Source of the DNA: Heyndrickxia oleronia
GTDB taxonomy: Bacteria > Bacillota > Bacilli > Bacillales > Bacillaceae_C
DNA: 47,500 nt
Assembly (NCBI RefSeq): GCF_017809215.1
Contig: NZ_CP065424.1
Span: 4,760,001-4,807,500, forward strand
Direction: 5' to 3'
Under the pieces are notes generated by a model. It saw nothing but the letters and a program-made list of their open reading frames with translations, did not search any database and was not told the DNA's origin. Each line of letters starts with the position of its first letter. Position 1 is the stretch's first letter. Below, piece by piece: positions 16,755 to 24,866 of the stretch. A program made the translations under genes and the position numbers.

Positions 16755-18167
16755 CTATAGTTGTTGCCTTTTTAATTCCTCCATCCGTTTTACCCAATCA
16801 TTAATTTGTTGGTCAATTCGATCGGCATCTTCATTAATTTCCTTTTCTTTTTGATCAAGTAAGTGTTTATTCAAATTTTTTAGCTGTTTTTCATAGTTTT
16901 TGAGCTTTTCCTTTAGCCTTAGCTTTTGCTCTTCTGATATCATTTTCTCATTTGCCAATAATGTAATGGCACTATCAAATCTAATTTGCTCAACAAACAT
17001 TCCCGAATCGATGCTATAAAATTTCATTTGTACATGATTTAATGGTCCCCATGATGCGGTGCCCACTTTCGGTGAAGACCATTGTTTTCCTATAATATCT
17101 AAGAAGCCAGGTGGAACCCATTTATTTGAAATACCTTGATTAAGCTCATCAGGATTGTCAGCTTTTAAGTATTCTCCATTACCTGCCTCTGCTACTGCTT
17201 TTAATTGGTCCTCCGATTTTTTATCAACATTAAAACCAATAATATTTACCTTATGTGTAGAATCTTTGGCAAATTTCTGCGCTTCTTGAACAGGATCTCC
17301 TCCACATGTCTCCGCACCATCACTGACGATATATACAATAATAGCTTCGGATGAACCCTGATTATCTTCACGAACTTTCTTGATTGCATTGGCAAGTGGT
17401 GTCCATCCTTTCGCTTGTACATGATCTACCGCCTCAGAAAATGCCTTTTCTTCATACTTATCCATTGGATAAACCTCATCAATGGTAGAACAAGAAATTT
17501 TTTTATCCTTATCCTCTTGTGTACCCGCATGTCCATAAACATATAAGGATACATTACTTTTCGCACCAATCGTTTTCGCAAATCTTCGTACAGCTGTCTT
17601 GGCAATTTGCATTTTTTGTTCACCATCTACCTTGAGAATCATACTGGAGCTCGCATCTAACAAGATGATTGCTTTTGATGGCGTACCTTTCTTTTGCTCT
17701 TTTACCGTTTCTTCTTCGGGTTCAGGTAGATAGGGAAGATCAAAATTAGCTTTATACGTAATTTGTTCTTCTAATAATTGTTGATTAATATTACTGCCTA
17801 ATAAATAGATAAGTGATTTAAATACTAGATCTTCATCTTTTGACTCCTGTAGCACTTTTTCCATTTCTGTAATGAATCCCTCTTTTACCTCATCGACAGA
17901 AGCTGGCCATGCAGAGGTTTCATGATTATAATCAAAATTTACCGAAAGCTTTCCAGGTTTTATCTTTTTCCATTCCTCAATCGTATTTGGTATAGTAATA
18001 TCTTCAATTTCTTTAATTAACTCTGATCCCTTTGGCTTTCTATCTACAGTTTTAATATTCGAGGTCTTTACCTTTTTAGTGGATGTCTCCGTTTCTGATG
18101 AGCAACCTACAATTAATAATAATAAAGTACATCCTATACATATAAATAAACGTTTTAGTAATTGCAT
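16755..18167 (-). CDS. VWA-domain lipoprotein A (Tad locus, distal end)
   Basis: A 470-residue predicted lipoprotein. The signal peptide ends in lipobox LIVGC (Cys22). After an acidic linker, residues about 165-350 form a von Willebrand A domain with MIDAS motif DASSS (171-175), Thr in GWTPLANAI and Asp in VSDGAETC. Cys226 and Cys288 may form a disulfide on the cell surface. The C-terminus is a long charged coiled coil (about 395-470). The 470-residue lipoprotein at 23168-24580 has the same layout, the same two cysteines and similar VWA sequence, so the two are paralogues. VWA domains bind proteins or matrix through a metal ion. A surface role with the Tad pilus is inferred from context. The ATG at 18167 has AGGAGAG close upstream. 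Confidence 0.8.
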   Translation of the reverse strand: MQLLKRLFICIGCTLLLLIVGCSSETETSTKKVKTSNIKTVDRKPKGSELIKEIEDITIPNTIEEWKKIKPGKLSVNFDYNHETSAWPASVDEVKEGFITEMEKVLQESKDEDLVFKSLIYLLGSNINQQLLEEQITYKANFDLPYLPEPEEETVKEQKKGTPSKAIILLDASSSMILKVDGEQKMQIAKTAVRRFAKTIGAKSNVSLYVYGHAGTQEDKDKKISCSTIDEVYPMDKYEEKAFSEAVDHVQAKGWTPLANAIKKVREDNQGSSEAIIVYIVSDGAETCGGDPVQEAQKFAKDSTHKVNIIGFNVDKKSEDQLKAVAEAGNGEYLKADNPDELNQGISNKWVPPGFLDIIGKQWSSPKVGTASWGPLNHVQMKFYSIDSGMFVEQIRFDSAITLLANEKMISEEQKLRLKEKLKNYEKQLKNLNKHLLDQKEKEINEDADRIDQQINDWVKRMEELKRQQL

Positions 18168-18275
18168 ATTCTCTCCTACTTTCCAAAAACTATAAATCTT
18201 TTTATATTACAGCTATTAGGGAGAAACTAGAAAGGAACTCAAATAGTTCCTTCCCCACCTGTTGATTAAATGTAG

Positions 18276-18464
18276 TTATTCATTAAACTTGTTTAAATGG
18301 TTTTTCCGTATAAAAGGTATTGCAAGTCCTACAAAGATAAAACTTAACGGGAAATTCCCATCATCTAATACATACTCTAGAATTTCAACTGGTCCATAAA
18401 TACAATAGATAAAAATCATTAACCAGAAATAAATCCTTCTCCATTTCCTCTCCTGTTTTGACAT
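18276..18464 (-). CDS. Small membrane protein, unknown
   Basis: A 62-residue protein with a charged N-terminus (MSKQERKWRRIYFW) and two predicted membrane helices (FWLMIFIYCIYGPVEILEYV and FPLSFIFVGLAIPFI). AGGGAGATGGGATA precedes the ATG, which supports translation. It lies between the TadG-like gene and VWA lipoprotein A, on the same strand. A terminator-like hairpin upstream suggests its own promoter. I do not recognise the family, and a link with the pilus is only positional. Confidence 0.6.
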   Translation of the reverse strand: MSKQERKWRRIYFWLMIFIYCIYGPVEILEYVLDDGNFPLSFIFVGLAIPFIRKNHLNKFNE

Positions 18465-18554
18465 TATCCCATCTCCCTATGTTAATTGAATAACTCCTTG
18501 CTATATCTTTCTTTTACGGTTTATCGTTATATTCTGTTTCATCATTAGTATATA

Positions 18555-18597
18555 AATATAAAAAAAGAACTGTACTAATATTCCGCACAATTCTTTG
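18555..18597 (-). terminator. Terminator downstream of the tadE-tadG end of the pilus operon
   Basis: The minus strand reads AAAGAATTGT, loop, ACAGTTCTTT, then TTTTTATATTTA. It is about 300 nt past the TadG-like stop and separates the pilus operon from the small membrane protein and VWA lipoprotein A. Confidence 0.65.
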
Positions 18598-18899
18598 GTC
18601 CTTTTATTTCAAACTATAGTATAGGAAACGTAAGAATCACGGTCGTTATAAAAAGTATTAATACTTCATTCACCATTTAACTCTAGATTCCCTATTACCA
18701 TTTTAAAATATCATTAAATAAGAAAGGCTTTTTTCTCAAACAAACTAGCGCCTGAAGACCATTGCACCTTTCATTTCTCTGTGAAAAGAGCTGGAAACTC
18801 CATAAGAAAAGAACCACTTATAGAAACAAGAGGAAACTTCATTATTTCTAAAAAAATTTTTATACTCAGTCCTTTGGTGAAGAAATCTCCCCAATTCTA
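18598..18899. other. Non-coding stretch after the TadG-like gene
   Basis: About 300 nt with no supported ORF on either strand. It holds short imperfect inverted repeats but nothing I can name. Confidence 0.4.
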
Positions 18900-19616
18900 T
18901 TAATCATTCTCTTCCCATGTAATCTCTTCATCCCCCAGAGGGATCCAATTATCAGAAATACCTAGTGTCAGACTGGATAGAAAACCTATTTCTGGTCCAG
19001 CTGATTCTTGAAATAGTTTTTTTCGAAACCCCTTGATATATTTATCATAAGCTGTAGCATTAAAGTCGTTAGAGGCTCTTATATAAATCCGATTATCCTT
19101 TAATCTAATTTTCGCTTCATCTATATTCCCCTTATTTTCAGCAATAGTGTCTCTAGCCACACTTATCATTGTTGGAACAGCGCTTTGTAATGCACTTTCT
19201 AGCAAATTCTTTAGAAGTTCAGGTTCAAAGCCACCACTCAATTCACTTGTTATAGCACGATCCATTGCTTCTAAACTGATTTCATTACTACTATAATCTC
19301 TATATCTGGGATTACTACGGATACTTGACTCCATTTCAGCTATTTTTTCAGAAAGTAATTTTGGTAGAGGATCGAGATTCAGACTTAAGATGTAATTATC
19401 ATAACTACTTATGGATGGACTAAGATTATCATAAATAACTGAAGTAGCAGCGAAGCTTGCTTGTTGTGAGGTTGTGTTTGCATGCTCCTTCACTGCAAGA
19501 ACCTTTGATAAATTAAGAACGAATAAAAATAAAACCATCATCCCTCCTAATACACCAATCCAGAGTAGAGTCATACTTCCTTCTTCATTTTTTATGATTT
19601 TATTAAATTTGTTCAT
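18900..19616 (-). CDS. TadG-like pilus-associated protein (minor pseudopilin-like)
   Basis: A 238-residue protein. The N-terminus has a type IV-like prepilin segment, NEEG followed by SMTLLWIGVLGGMMVLFLFV, with one membrane helix and a soluble extracytoplasmic domain of about 190 residues. Position, size and overlap with tadE (shared TAATG) point to the TadG/TadF-like minor component of a Tad pilus. The glutamate at position +5 of the mature pilin, present in the TadE and Flp proteins here, is replaced by Leu18, so cleavage or assembly may differ. There is no VWA domain, unlike many TadG proteins; in this locus VWA domains are on separate lipoproteins. Confidence 0.7.
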   Translation of the reverse strand: MNKFNKIIKNEEGSMTLLWIGVLGGMMVLFLFVLNLSKVLAVKEHANTTSQQASFAATSVIYDNLSPSISSYDNYILSLNLDPLPKLLSEKIAEMESSIRSNPRYRDYSSNEISLEAMDRAITSELSGGFEPELLKNLLESALQSAVPTMISVARDTIAENKGNIDEAKIRLKDNRIYIRASNDFNATAYDKYIKGFRKKLFQESAGPEIGFLSSLTLGISDNWIPLGDEEITWEEND

Positions 19617-20011
19617 TAATCAATCGTCCTCCCACTTGCAGATGAGGAAAAGGAATATGATGGTGTTCTTCCACCAAAGAGCTTTTTAGGAAGAAATATA
19701 TAGTTTATTTTTACATTGACAGTAGCTTTGAATTTCTTTCCTGGAGGTATTGAAGTATCCTGAAAGCTAATGTTATCTCCATTCATATCTACAATTTTCT
19801 TAGCAGCATCTGATGCTTCATTTGTATCCTGTGTAAGTGAATAAACTTTTGCAGCCTCATTAGCGGCTGACTTTGCTACGACAACGGCATGTATAGTAAC
19901 TCCAAACTGCCAAATAATTGCAACAAGAATCAAAACAAATGGGATCATTCCTAGAAATTCAATGGTCGCTGACCCGTCTTCTTTTTTAAGTATTTTCTTC
20001 ATTAACCTCAT
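19616..20011 (-). CDS. tadE: TadE-like minor pseudopilin
   Basis: A 131-residue protein with a short basic leader ending KKEDG, then SATIEF and a single hydrophobic helix (LGMIPFVLILVAIIWQFGV). This is the TadE prepilin arrangement, with cleavage after Gly13 and Glu18 at +5. AAKSAANEAAKVYS follows, the usual TadE alanine-rich helix. TadE pseudopilins sit with the pilus machine and are needed for Flp fibre formation in other species. AAAGGAGAG precedes the ATG at 20011. The stop overlaps the start of the TadG-like gene. Confidence 0.85.
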   Translation of the reverse strand: MRLMKKILKKEDGSATIEFLGMIPFVLILVAIIWQFGVTIHAVVVAKSAANEAAKVYSLTQDTNEASDAAKKIVDMNGDNISFQDTSIPPGKKFKATVNVKINYIFLPKKLFGGRTPSYSFSSSASGRTID

Positions 20012-20038
20012 AGCAAAGCTCTCCTTTATTTAAACTTC

Positions 20039-20755
20039 TTACAATGCTGTACTATGATCTTCCACATTAAGCATATTTAAATTTTCTCTCCACTTAATGG
20101 TGCTGGAAGTAAGTAAAACGATAAAAAAAGGATAGAATAAAGTATTTAAAAAGATTTGTGAAATGACTAATGCAGCATACGAAGTCGTTATACCCAATAT
20201 CAATTGATTAAGAACGATTCCAATGGCTAATTCAAATAACCCAAACACCAAAATATAGAGTAATAGTTTCAGCCAATGTTTTTTATAGATAGTAATTGTT
20301 TCTTTTAATGATTTCCAAACAGATTTATTATCAATCACAGCAATAATAGGGGCTGGTATAAATATTGAAAAGAGAATTAATCCTGGCAATATATAAAGCA
20401 TAAAACCGATTGTTGTCAAAAAAGACAATACTATAGCAAATATAAAAATATTAAAGCCTTGCACTAAAAAAGTATATATGGCATTTTTCAGAGGCTTCTC
20501 ATGTCCCATGTAGTCATTATATGTTAACTTAATGAATGGAATTTGAGCATATAAATAGAGTAATAAGGTTAAAAATCCATAATAGGTATCTCCTGCTGAA
20601 TGAATTGTTCCATTAAAAGGTGTAACTGCATAAATAAAATTAGTAAGAAACAAATGGAAAACTAACAATGGAATTTGGATAATTGCAATTAATAATAGAA
20701 TTTTTTCATACTTACTTGTAAATAATGCTATCGCATATTTAAATGGCTTCTCCAT
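20039..20755 (-). CDS. Polytopic membrane protein in the Tad locus, unknown
   Basis: A 238-residue protein with about six membrane helices, starting MEKPFKYAIALF. The segment LPGLILFSIFIPAPIIAV followed by VWKSLKETITIYKKHW resembles YciC/UPF0259-type proteins with repeated helix-hairpin segments, but I cannot place it firmly. The frame is open to an ATG at 20767. AGGG, 5 nt before the ATG at 20755, makes the second start more likely. It begins a few bases after the preceding gene and ends 27 nt before tadE, so it belongs to the same transcript. The function is unknown; a pilus-related membrane role is a positional guess. Confidence 0.65.
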   Translation of the reverse strand: MEKPFKYAIALFTSKYEKILLLIAIIQIPLLVFHLFLTNFIYAVTPFNGTIHSAGDTYYGFLTLLLYLYAQIPFIKLTYNDYMGHEKPLKNAIYTFLVQGFNIFIFAIVLSFLTTIGFMLYILPGLILFSIFIPAPIIAVIDNKSVWKSLKETITIYKKHWLKLLLYILVFGLFELAIGIVLNQLILGITTSYAALVISQIFLNTLFYPFFIVLLTSSTIKWRENLNMLNVEDHSTAL

Positions 20756-20768
20756 AATATCCCTCATC

Positions 20769-21584
20769 TTATATATTTAACGGGTGCCTTAAATTCTTCA
20801 TTACCTTTTCTTGAAATTCCGCAGCACTTTTTTGAACCTCTATTTTCTTTTTTGTTAATTGTTCTTCAGTTGTTAGACTCTGTATACTTTTTTCAAATTC
20901 AAATTTTTTTAATTCATTACCTAATTTTTCACTATATTGAAGCATTCCCTTCAAGAACTTTCTGCTTTCATTTGGAATTTTTTTATCCAAATTGATTTTA
21001 TATATTTCATCTCTAAATTGTTCTAATAACTTTATATTCTTATACACTGAACTACTGTGGTTATACTGTAACATGTCAGCCTTAAAAACAACCTCAAGTG
21101 TATACTCAATATCATTATCCGATATAACATTTTCCTTCAATATTTTACTATCATAGAATTTTTCATATTTTTTATAAAGATCAATCGATTCAATATGGGA
21201 CTTTCTTAAATCAATGAATAATTTCAAGCCCTCTATTAACGTTTCATTTGAACTATTTATGTGATGTTTTAAATATTCTTCTACTGGGTTAATAATGTCG
21301 GTGAAAAATTCTGGACCCACACTTGCCCGAGATCCAATCTCTCTAAAAATATTCCCCGATGCTCCTGAGAATAAAACCAATTTTGGAAGAGCTTGTAGAT
21401 ATTCATCTTTTAAATGACCTTCTAATGAGATCACGGCATAGCCTGTTTCTACTTCTTTCCTTTTGTATGTAACAAGATAATATTTATTTCCATTAATTTC
21501 ATATGAGAAAGGATTTAATGCGTAGTCTTCAAACAACCTTTTATACTTTTTTACTTCTTTTATCAATTTTTCGACTTCCATCAT
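20769..21584 (-). CDS. Hypothetical soluble protein in the Tad locus
   Basis: A 271-residue protein without signal peptide or membrane helix. An N-terminal alpha/beta part (about 1-90: YEINGNKYYLVTYKRKEVET, GYAVISLEGHLKDEYLQALP) is followed by a long helical, highly charged part (about 100-271). AAGGTGATTTTAG precedes the start. It lies after a terminator at 21611-21677 and ahead of the membrane protein gene. I do not recognise the family. A cytoplasmic accessory or regulatory role in the pilus system is possible but not shown. Confidence 0.6.
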   Translation of the reverse strand: MMEVEKLIKEVKKYKRLFEDYALNPFSYEINGNKYYLVTYKRKEVETGYAVISLEGHLKDEYLQALPKLVLFSGASGNIFREIGSRASVGPEFFTDIINPVEEYLKHHINSSNETLIEGLKLFIDLRKSHIESIDLYKKYEKFYDSKILKENVISDNDIEYTLEVVFKADMLQYNHSSSVYKNIKLLEQFRDEIYKINLDKKIPNESRKFLKGMLQYSEKLGNELKKFEFEKSIQSLTTEEQLTKKKIEVQKSAAEFQEKVMKNLRHPLNI

Positions 21585-21610
21585 CTAAAATCACCTTTTT
21601 TTTTGGCTTA

Positions 21611-21677
21611 TAACTTTATTAAAAGGGGCTGTCTACTAGATATCTGCCAAAGTTGCTTTTTTAGACAACCCCTTTTT
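21611..21677 (-). terminator. Terminator after the Trp-repeat protein gene
   Basis: The minus strand has AAGGGGTTGTCTA pairing with TAGACAGCCCCTT, then TTAATAAAGTT. It starts directly at the stop codon of the upstream gene and splits the pilus locus into an assembly/Trp-protein transcript and the genes below. The tail has few U residues, so partial read-through is likely. Confidence 0.7.
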
Positions 21678-21678
21678 C

Positions 21679-23130
21679 TTAGCTAAACCAACCTTTTACT
21701 TTCTTCCATCCATTACTAATTGCCTTAGCAGCTTTGTCTTTTACTTTTACAATTTTATCCCAATTGTCTGCAGCTAGTTTAGTTAATTTAGAAGCTCCCC
21801 AAATCACTGCACCCCCTGCAATCAATACTGTTCCTGCAACCTGGGTACCAGGGAAGTATTCTAGAACAACTCCTGCATTCATCATTGTCTCACCTAAGCT
21901 TGCCGTTGCATCTGCAACAGCGGATACCTTTTTAGATGAATCAGCATTGCTTTTTAAGACGTCTATTGCTTTTGCACCTTTAAAGCCAGTTTCGAAAGCT
22001 CCATAACCTGCACCTATAGCAGACGTAACTACGTTGAACTTAGAAACTGCCCCCACATTTAATCCAGTAATGGCGCCTCGAGTTTGAGTGCTTCCAATAG
22101 TTCCAGCAGGATTAAGTGTATTGTAAAGTTTCATTGCTGCTGTAGAACCATCTTTAACTTTTGAATAAGCATCCACCGTTTCGGAGGCACCATTAATATA
22201 CCATGGGGTCTTATCTCCCATCCCTACTTTTACACCATTTAACACTAAATTAGTGTAAAATTTCCCAGCCGATCCTGCAGGAAATTGATTAGGGTTTCCC
22301 ATGAAGTCACCGATCATTCCTATTTGACCGCCGATAATATCATTACCAACGTATTTTGCAACTTCATATCCATACGGTAAATTAATATCTAATATGGAGT
22401 TTGGGTCGCCAAAACCACCACTTCCGCCTCCACCACCGGCACTACTACCCGATGAAGGAAAATATGATGGAAAATTAGGTCCCAATGGATTCATTGGGTC
22501 ATAAGCGTAATTGGGGTTATTCCAAGGGTTACCATTTCCACCCTGTCCATTCCATCCATTCCCATTTGGGTTGCCTGAAGAGTTCCACGCATTTCCGTTG
22601 GAATTACCTGTAGAGTTCCAACCATTATTGCCCCAACCGTTCCCGTTTGGATTGCCTGTGGAATTCCAGCCATTATTTCCCCAACCGTTTCCATTTGGAT
22701 TGCCTGTGGAGTTCCAGCCATTATCTCCCCAGCCGTTTCCATTTGGATTGCCTGTGGAGTTCCAACCATTACCTCCCCAGCCATTTCCATTTGGATTACC
22801 TGTGGAGTTCCAACCATTATTCATCCATGGATTAAGATACCATGGGGTGCTACTCCATGAAGTTCCGTCCCAATCACTATTATTCCATCCGTTCCCGTCC
22901 CACGGATTACCTGAGAAAGGAGGAATTGACCAAGATGAACCTTCCCATGAATTTCCTGACCAACCGTCTGCGCTCCAACCTTCACTACTCCAGGAGTTCC
23001 CTGTCCATGGTGTTCCTGTCCAAGGCTTCGCTGCTGCTGCAATGATCGGGACAGAAAATGCTTGAAGAAGTACGAGAATTAAAGCAAAAAAAACTAGTAT
23101 TCTACCAATAAATTTTTTCACCTGTACCAC
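21679..23130 (-). CDS. Secreted Trp-pentapeptide repeat protein of the Tad locus
   Basis: A 483-residue exported protein. The Sec signal peptide is at 1 to about 34 (KKFIGRILVFFALILVLL, then AAAA). From residue 37 to 107 a Trp occurs at every fifth position (14 Trp, with Phe at 72), in units such as SGNSW, DGNGW and SSTPW. Residues 108-171 are four 16-residue repeats NSTGNPNGNGW+GxNGW, and then looser copies run to about 203. A Gly/Ser linker (225-242) follows. The C-terminal 240 residues contain Gly/Ala-rich hydrophobic segments (VVTSAIGAGYGAFETGFKGA; TQVAGTVLIAGGAVIWGASK) and a basic amphipathic tail ending NGWKKVKGWFS. The likely start is GTG at 23130; a second GTG is at 23121, and neither has a strong ribosome binding site. 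I do not know a described family. A surface or fibre component, or a membrane-active protein, are both possible. It lies 37 nt after VWA lipoprotein B. Confidence 0.75.
   Translation of the reverse strand: MVQVKKFIGRILVFFALILVLLQAFSVPIIAAAAKPWTGTPWTGNSWSSEGWSADGWSGNSWEGSSWSIPPFSGNPWDGNGWNNSDWDGTSWSSTPWYLNPWMNNGWNSTGNPNGNGWGGNGWNSTGNPNGNGWGDNGWNSTGNPNGNGWGNNGWNSTGNPNGNGWGNNGWNSTGNSNGNAWNSSGNPNGNGWNGQGGNGNPWNNPNYAYDPMNPLGPNFPSYFPSSGSSAGGGGGSGGFGDPNSILDINLPYGYEVAKYVGNDIIGGQIGMIGDFMGNPNQFPAGSAGKFYTNLVLNGVKVGMGDKTPWYINGASETVDAYSKVKDGSTAAMKLYNTLNPAGTIGSTQTRGAITGLNVGAVSKFNVVTSAIGAGYGAFETGFKGAKAIDVLKSNADSSKKVSAVADATASLGETMMNAGVVLEYFPGTQVAGTVLIAGGAVIWGASKLTKLAADNWDKIVKVKDKAAKAISNGWKKVKGWFS
22601..22820 (-). 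repeat. 48-bp tandem repeats encoding 16-residue Trp/Gly/Asn units
   Basis: The sequence GGATTGCCTGTGG (plus strand) and its variants recur at exact 48-bp steps, at 22601, 22649, 22697, 22745 and 22793, with few substitutions. There are four full units and a partial fifth. The high identity between units suggests recent expansion and possible length variation between strains. Confidence 0.92.
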
Positions 23131-23167
23131 TCATTTCACTTATGATTCAATCACCACCGCTGCCTGA

Positions 23168-24580
23168 TTATTGTTGAGTATTAGTATTATATTTTTCATT
23201 GATCTTTTTCTTGAGATCTTCTATTTCTTTAATATTAATTTCCTTTAAATTTTCCTCCATTTCCTTTTTTGTTTGAATCACTAGTTCTCCAATATTTTTT
23301 CTGATCTTTTTCAGTTGATCTTCTTGCTTAAATGTAATCTTACCTTCATCTCTTAGAATGGATAGCATATAACCAATATTCAAATTTTGCCTAGTTGCTC
23401 TATAACCCCAGTCATTAGTAAGTCCTAAAATATCAAAACTATTATCCACTCGAAGAGCCTCTGCACTTCTTATTGAATCTTTTTTCCATCTCTCCCAATT
23501 CTTAAGTACCTCTTCTGCACGTTGAAATTCCTTTTTCAATTGATCACCACTTGTAACAGTGGTATAGATTCCATTTGCACTTTCTGCAACTTGCTTCAGT
23601 TGCTTCTGGGCTTCGGAATCTACATTAAATCCAATGACATTAATAATAGGTGCAACATTAGATGAGGCAAATGATTTTGCGACCTTCACAGGATCTCCAT
23701 CACAAGTTTCAACCCCATCACTTACTAAATAAATAAGATTTGTATTTGTTTTAGCATCGAATTTAGCTAATGACTGCTTAGATTCCTCTAATGCTTTCGC
23801 GATAGGTGTCCAGCCACTGGGTTTAAACTTATTCAATGATTGATTGAACTCAGTTTGCTTGTACGGACCGAAACCATAAACTTGTTCTATACTTGAACAT
23901 GATAATGCTTTATCAGAATCGGCTCCAAAACCTTTATGTCCGTAAACCCTAAGCGATATATTTGCTTCTTTAGGCAAACTTGATAGAAAATTATTGATAG
24001 ATTCTTTGGCTAAATCCATCATGGTTTTTCCATTAATTGTATTTGCCATACTACCACTTGAATCTAAAATAATTTCAATATTATAATTGTCTTTAAACTG
24101 AAAACGTGATTCAGGTAAATCTGGATTTCCTGACATAGAAAATTCCCATTTATTAAGCAGATCATTGGGGTCCTGAAAATCCGTAGCAACAAGTGAATAA
24201 ATATATTTCATATACTCATTTAACTCTTCTTCACTAGGATTTTCGTTTAAAGGAGGTAAATCCTTAATTTCCTCCTTTACTTTTGATGCAATTTCGTCAG
24301 ACAATATTTCTTGATCCGCAAATTTTCCTGGGGATTGTGTAATTAAATCCTCCGCAGTTGTAGGAAGTTCTGGCAAGTTGTCGAATATTTTCGTTGTAGT
24401 TTCTTGTTTACTTACGTTCCTGCTACTTTCTACACTTTGTTCATTTTTAGGTTGTTTTTTCTCGTGGTGGTCTTCGCTACTATTATCTACATTTTTTTGA
24501 CTACAACCAGCCAATACTAGAACGATTATTAGTAATATTAGTAGAGTGAGTTTTCTGTATTGAACTTTCCTTTGCACCAA
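23168..24580 (-). CDS. VWA-domain lipoprotein B (Tad locus, next to pilin)
   Basis: A 470-residue predicted lipoprotein. The signal peptide ends LVLAGC (Cys26). A charged linker is followed by a VWA domain with MIDAS DSSGS (173-177), GWTPIAKAL and VSDGVETCDGDP. Cys228 and Cys293 match the cysteine pair of lipoprotein A. The C-terminus is a charged coiled coil with EEN/KEI repeats. It ends 37 nt before the Trp-repeat gene and starts 4 nt after the Flp pilin stop, so all three are co-transcribed. The start is TTG at 24580, with AGGGG 8 nt upstream. It may act as a surface adhesin or as an anchor for the fibre. The fold call is firm; the role is inferred from position. Confidence 0.82.
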   Translation of the reverse strand: MVQRKVQYRKLTLLILLIIVLVLAGCSQKNVDNSSEDHHEKKQPKNEQSVESSRNVSKQETTTKIFDNLPELPTTAEDLITQSPGKFADQEILSDEIASKVKEEIKDLPPLNENPSEEELNEYMKYIYSLVATDFQDPNDLLNKWEFSMSGNPDLPESRFQFKDNYNIEIILDSSGSMANTINGKTMMDLAKESINNFLSSLPKEANISLRVYGHKGFGADSDKALSCSSIEQVYGFGPYKQTEFNQSLNKFKPSGWTPIAKALEESKQSLAKFDAKTNTNLIYLVSDGVETCDGDPVKVAKSFASSNVAPIINVIGFNVDSEAQKQLKQVAESANGIYTTVTSGDQLKKEFQRAEEVLKNWERWKKDSIRSAEALRVDNSFDILGLTNDWGYRATRQNLNIGYMLSILRDEGKITFKQEDQLKKIRKNIGELVIQTKKEMEENLKEINIKEIEDLKKKINEKYNTNTQQ

Positions 24581-24583
24581 AAA

Positions 24584-24802
24584 TTATTCCCCTCCCATTT
24601 TTTCAATCCAGCCTTTAAATTTATCTAGGACAGTCGTTCCAAATTCAGTATTTGAAGAGAATGCCGTTGAGATTAATCCAACTACAATAACTACAACAGC
24701 AGCAATACCAATCCATTCAAGTGTTTGTGAACCCTTTTGGTTATTCACCAAATTACTAAATCTCATATTTGTCTTTAATAAAAAAGCCCTTAATTTTTTC
24801 AT
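24584..24802 (-). CDS. flp: Flp-type pilin (major prepilin)
   Basis: A 72-residue prepilin. A basic leader ends NNQKG, and the predicted cleavage after Gly24 leaves SQTLEW with Glu at +5. The hydrophobic helix IGIAAVVVIVVGLIS and a short tail rich in Lys/Glu and Gly follow. This is the Flp/type IVb layout, and mature pilin would be about 48 residues. A longer frame opens at 24901, but GTGGAGG before the ATG at 24802 fixes the start. It lies directly after tadC, as in Tad loci. It would be the main fibre subunit, needing a prepilin peptidase that is not encoded here. Confidence 0.88.
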   Translation of the reverse strand: MKKLRAFLLKTNMRFSNLVNNQKGSQTLEWIGIAAVVVIVVGLISTAFSSNTEFGTTVLDKFKGWIEKMGGE

Positions 24803-24866
24803 ATTGTCATCCTCCACATTTTTTATCTGTATTTTATTAGTACTACAATTTAATAAGATTGCTAGA

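Noticed and set aside
22601..22820. CRISPR array
   Set aside because: The repeats are contiguous 48-bp units without spacers and lie in frame inside a coding sequence.
22511..23065. Long plus-strand ORF with Pro/Phe-rich repeats, and another minus-strand frame with Met/Gly/Thr repeats
   Set aside because: Both are out-of-frame shadows of the 48-bp repeat in the Trp-repeat gene and have no signal peptide or ribosome binding site.
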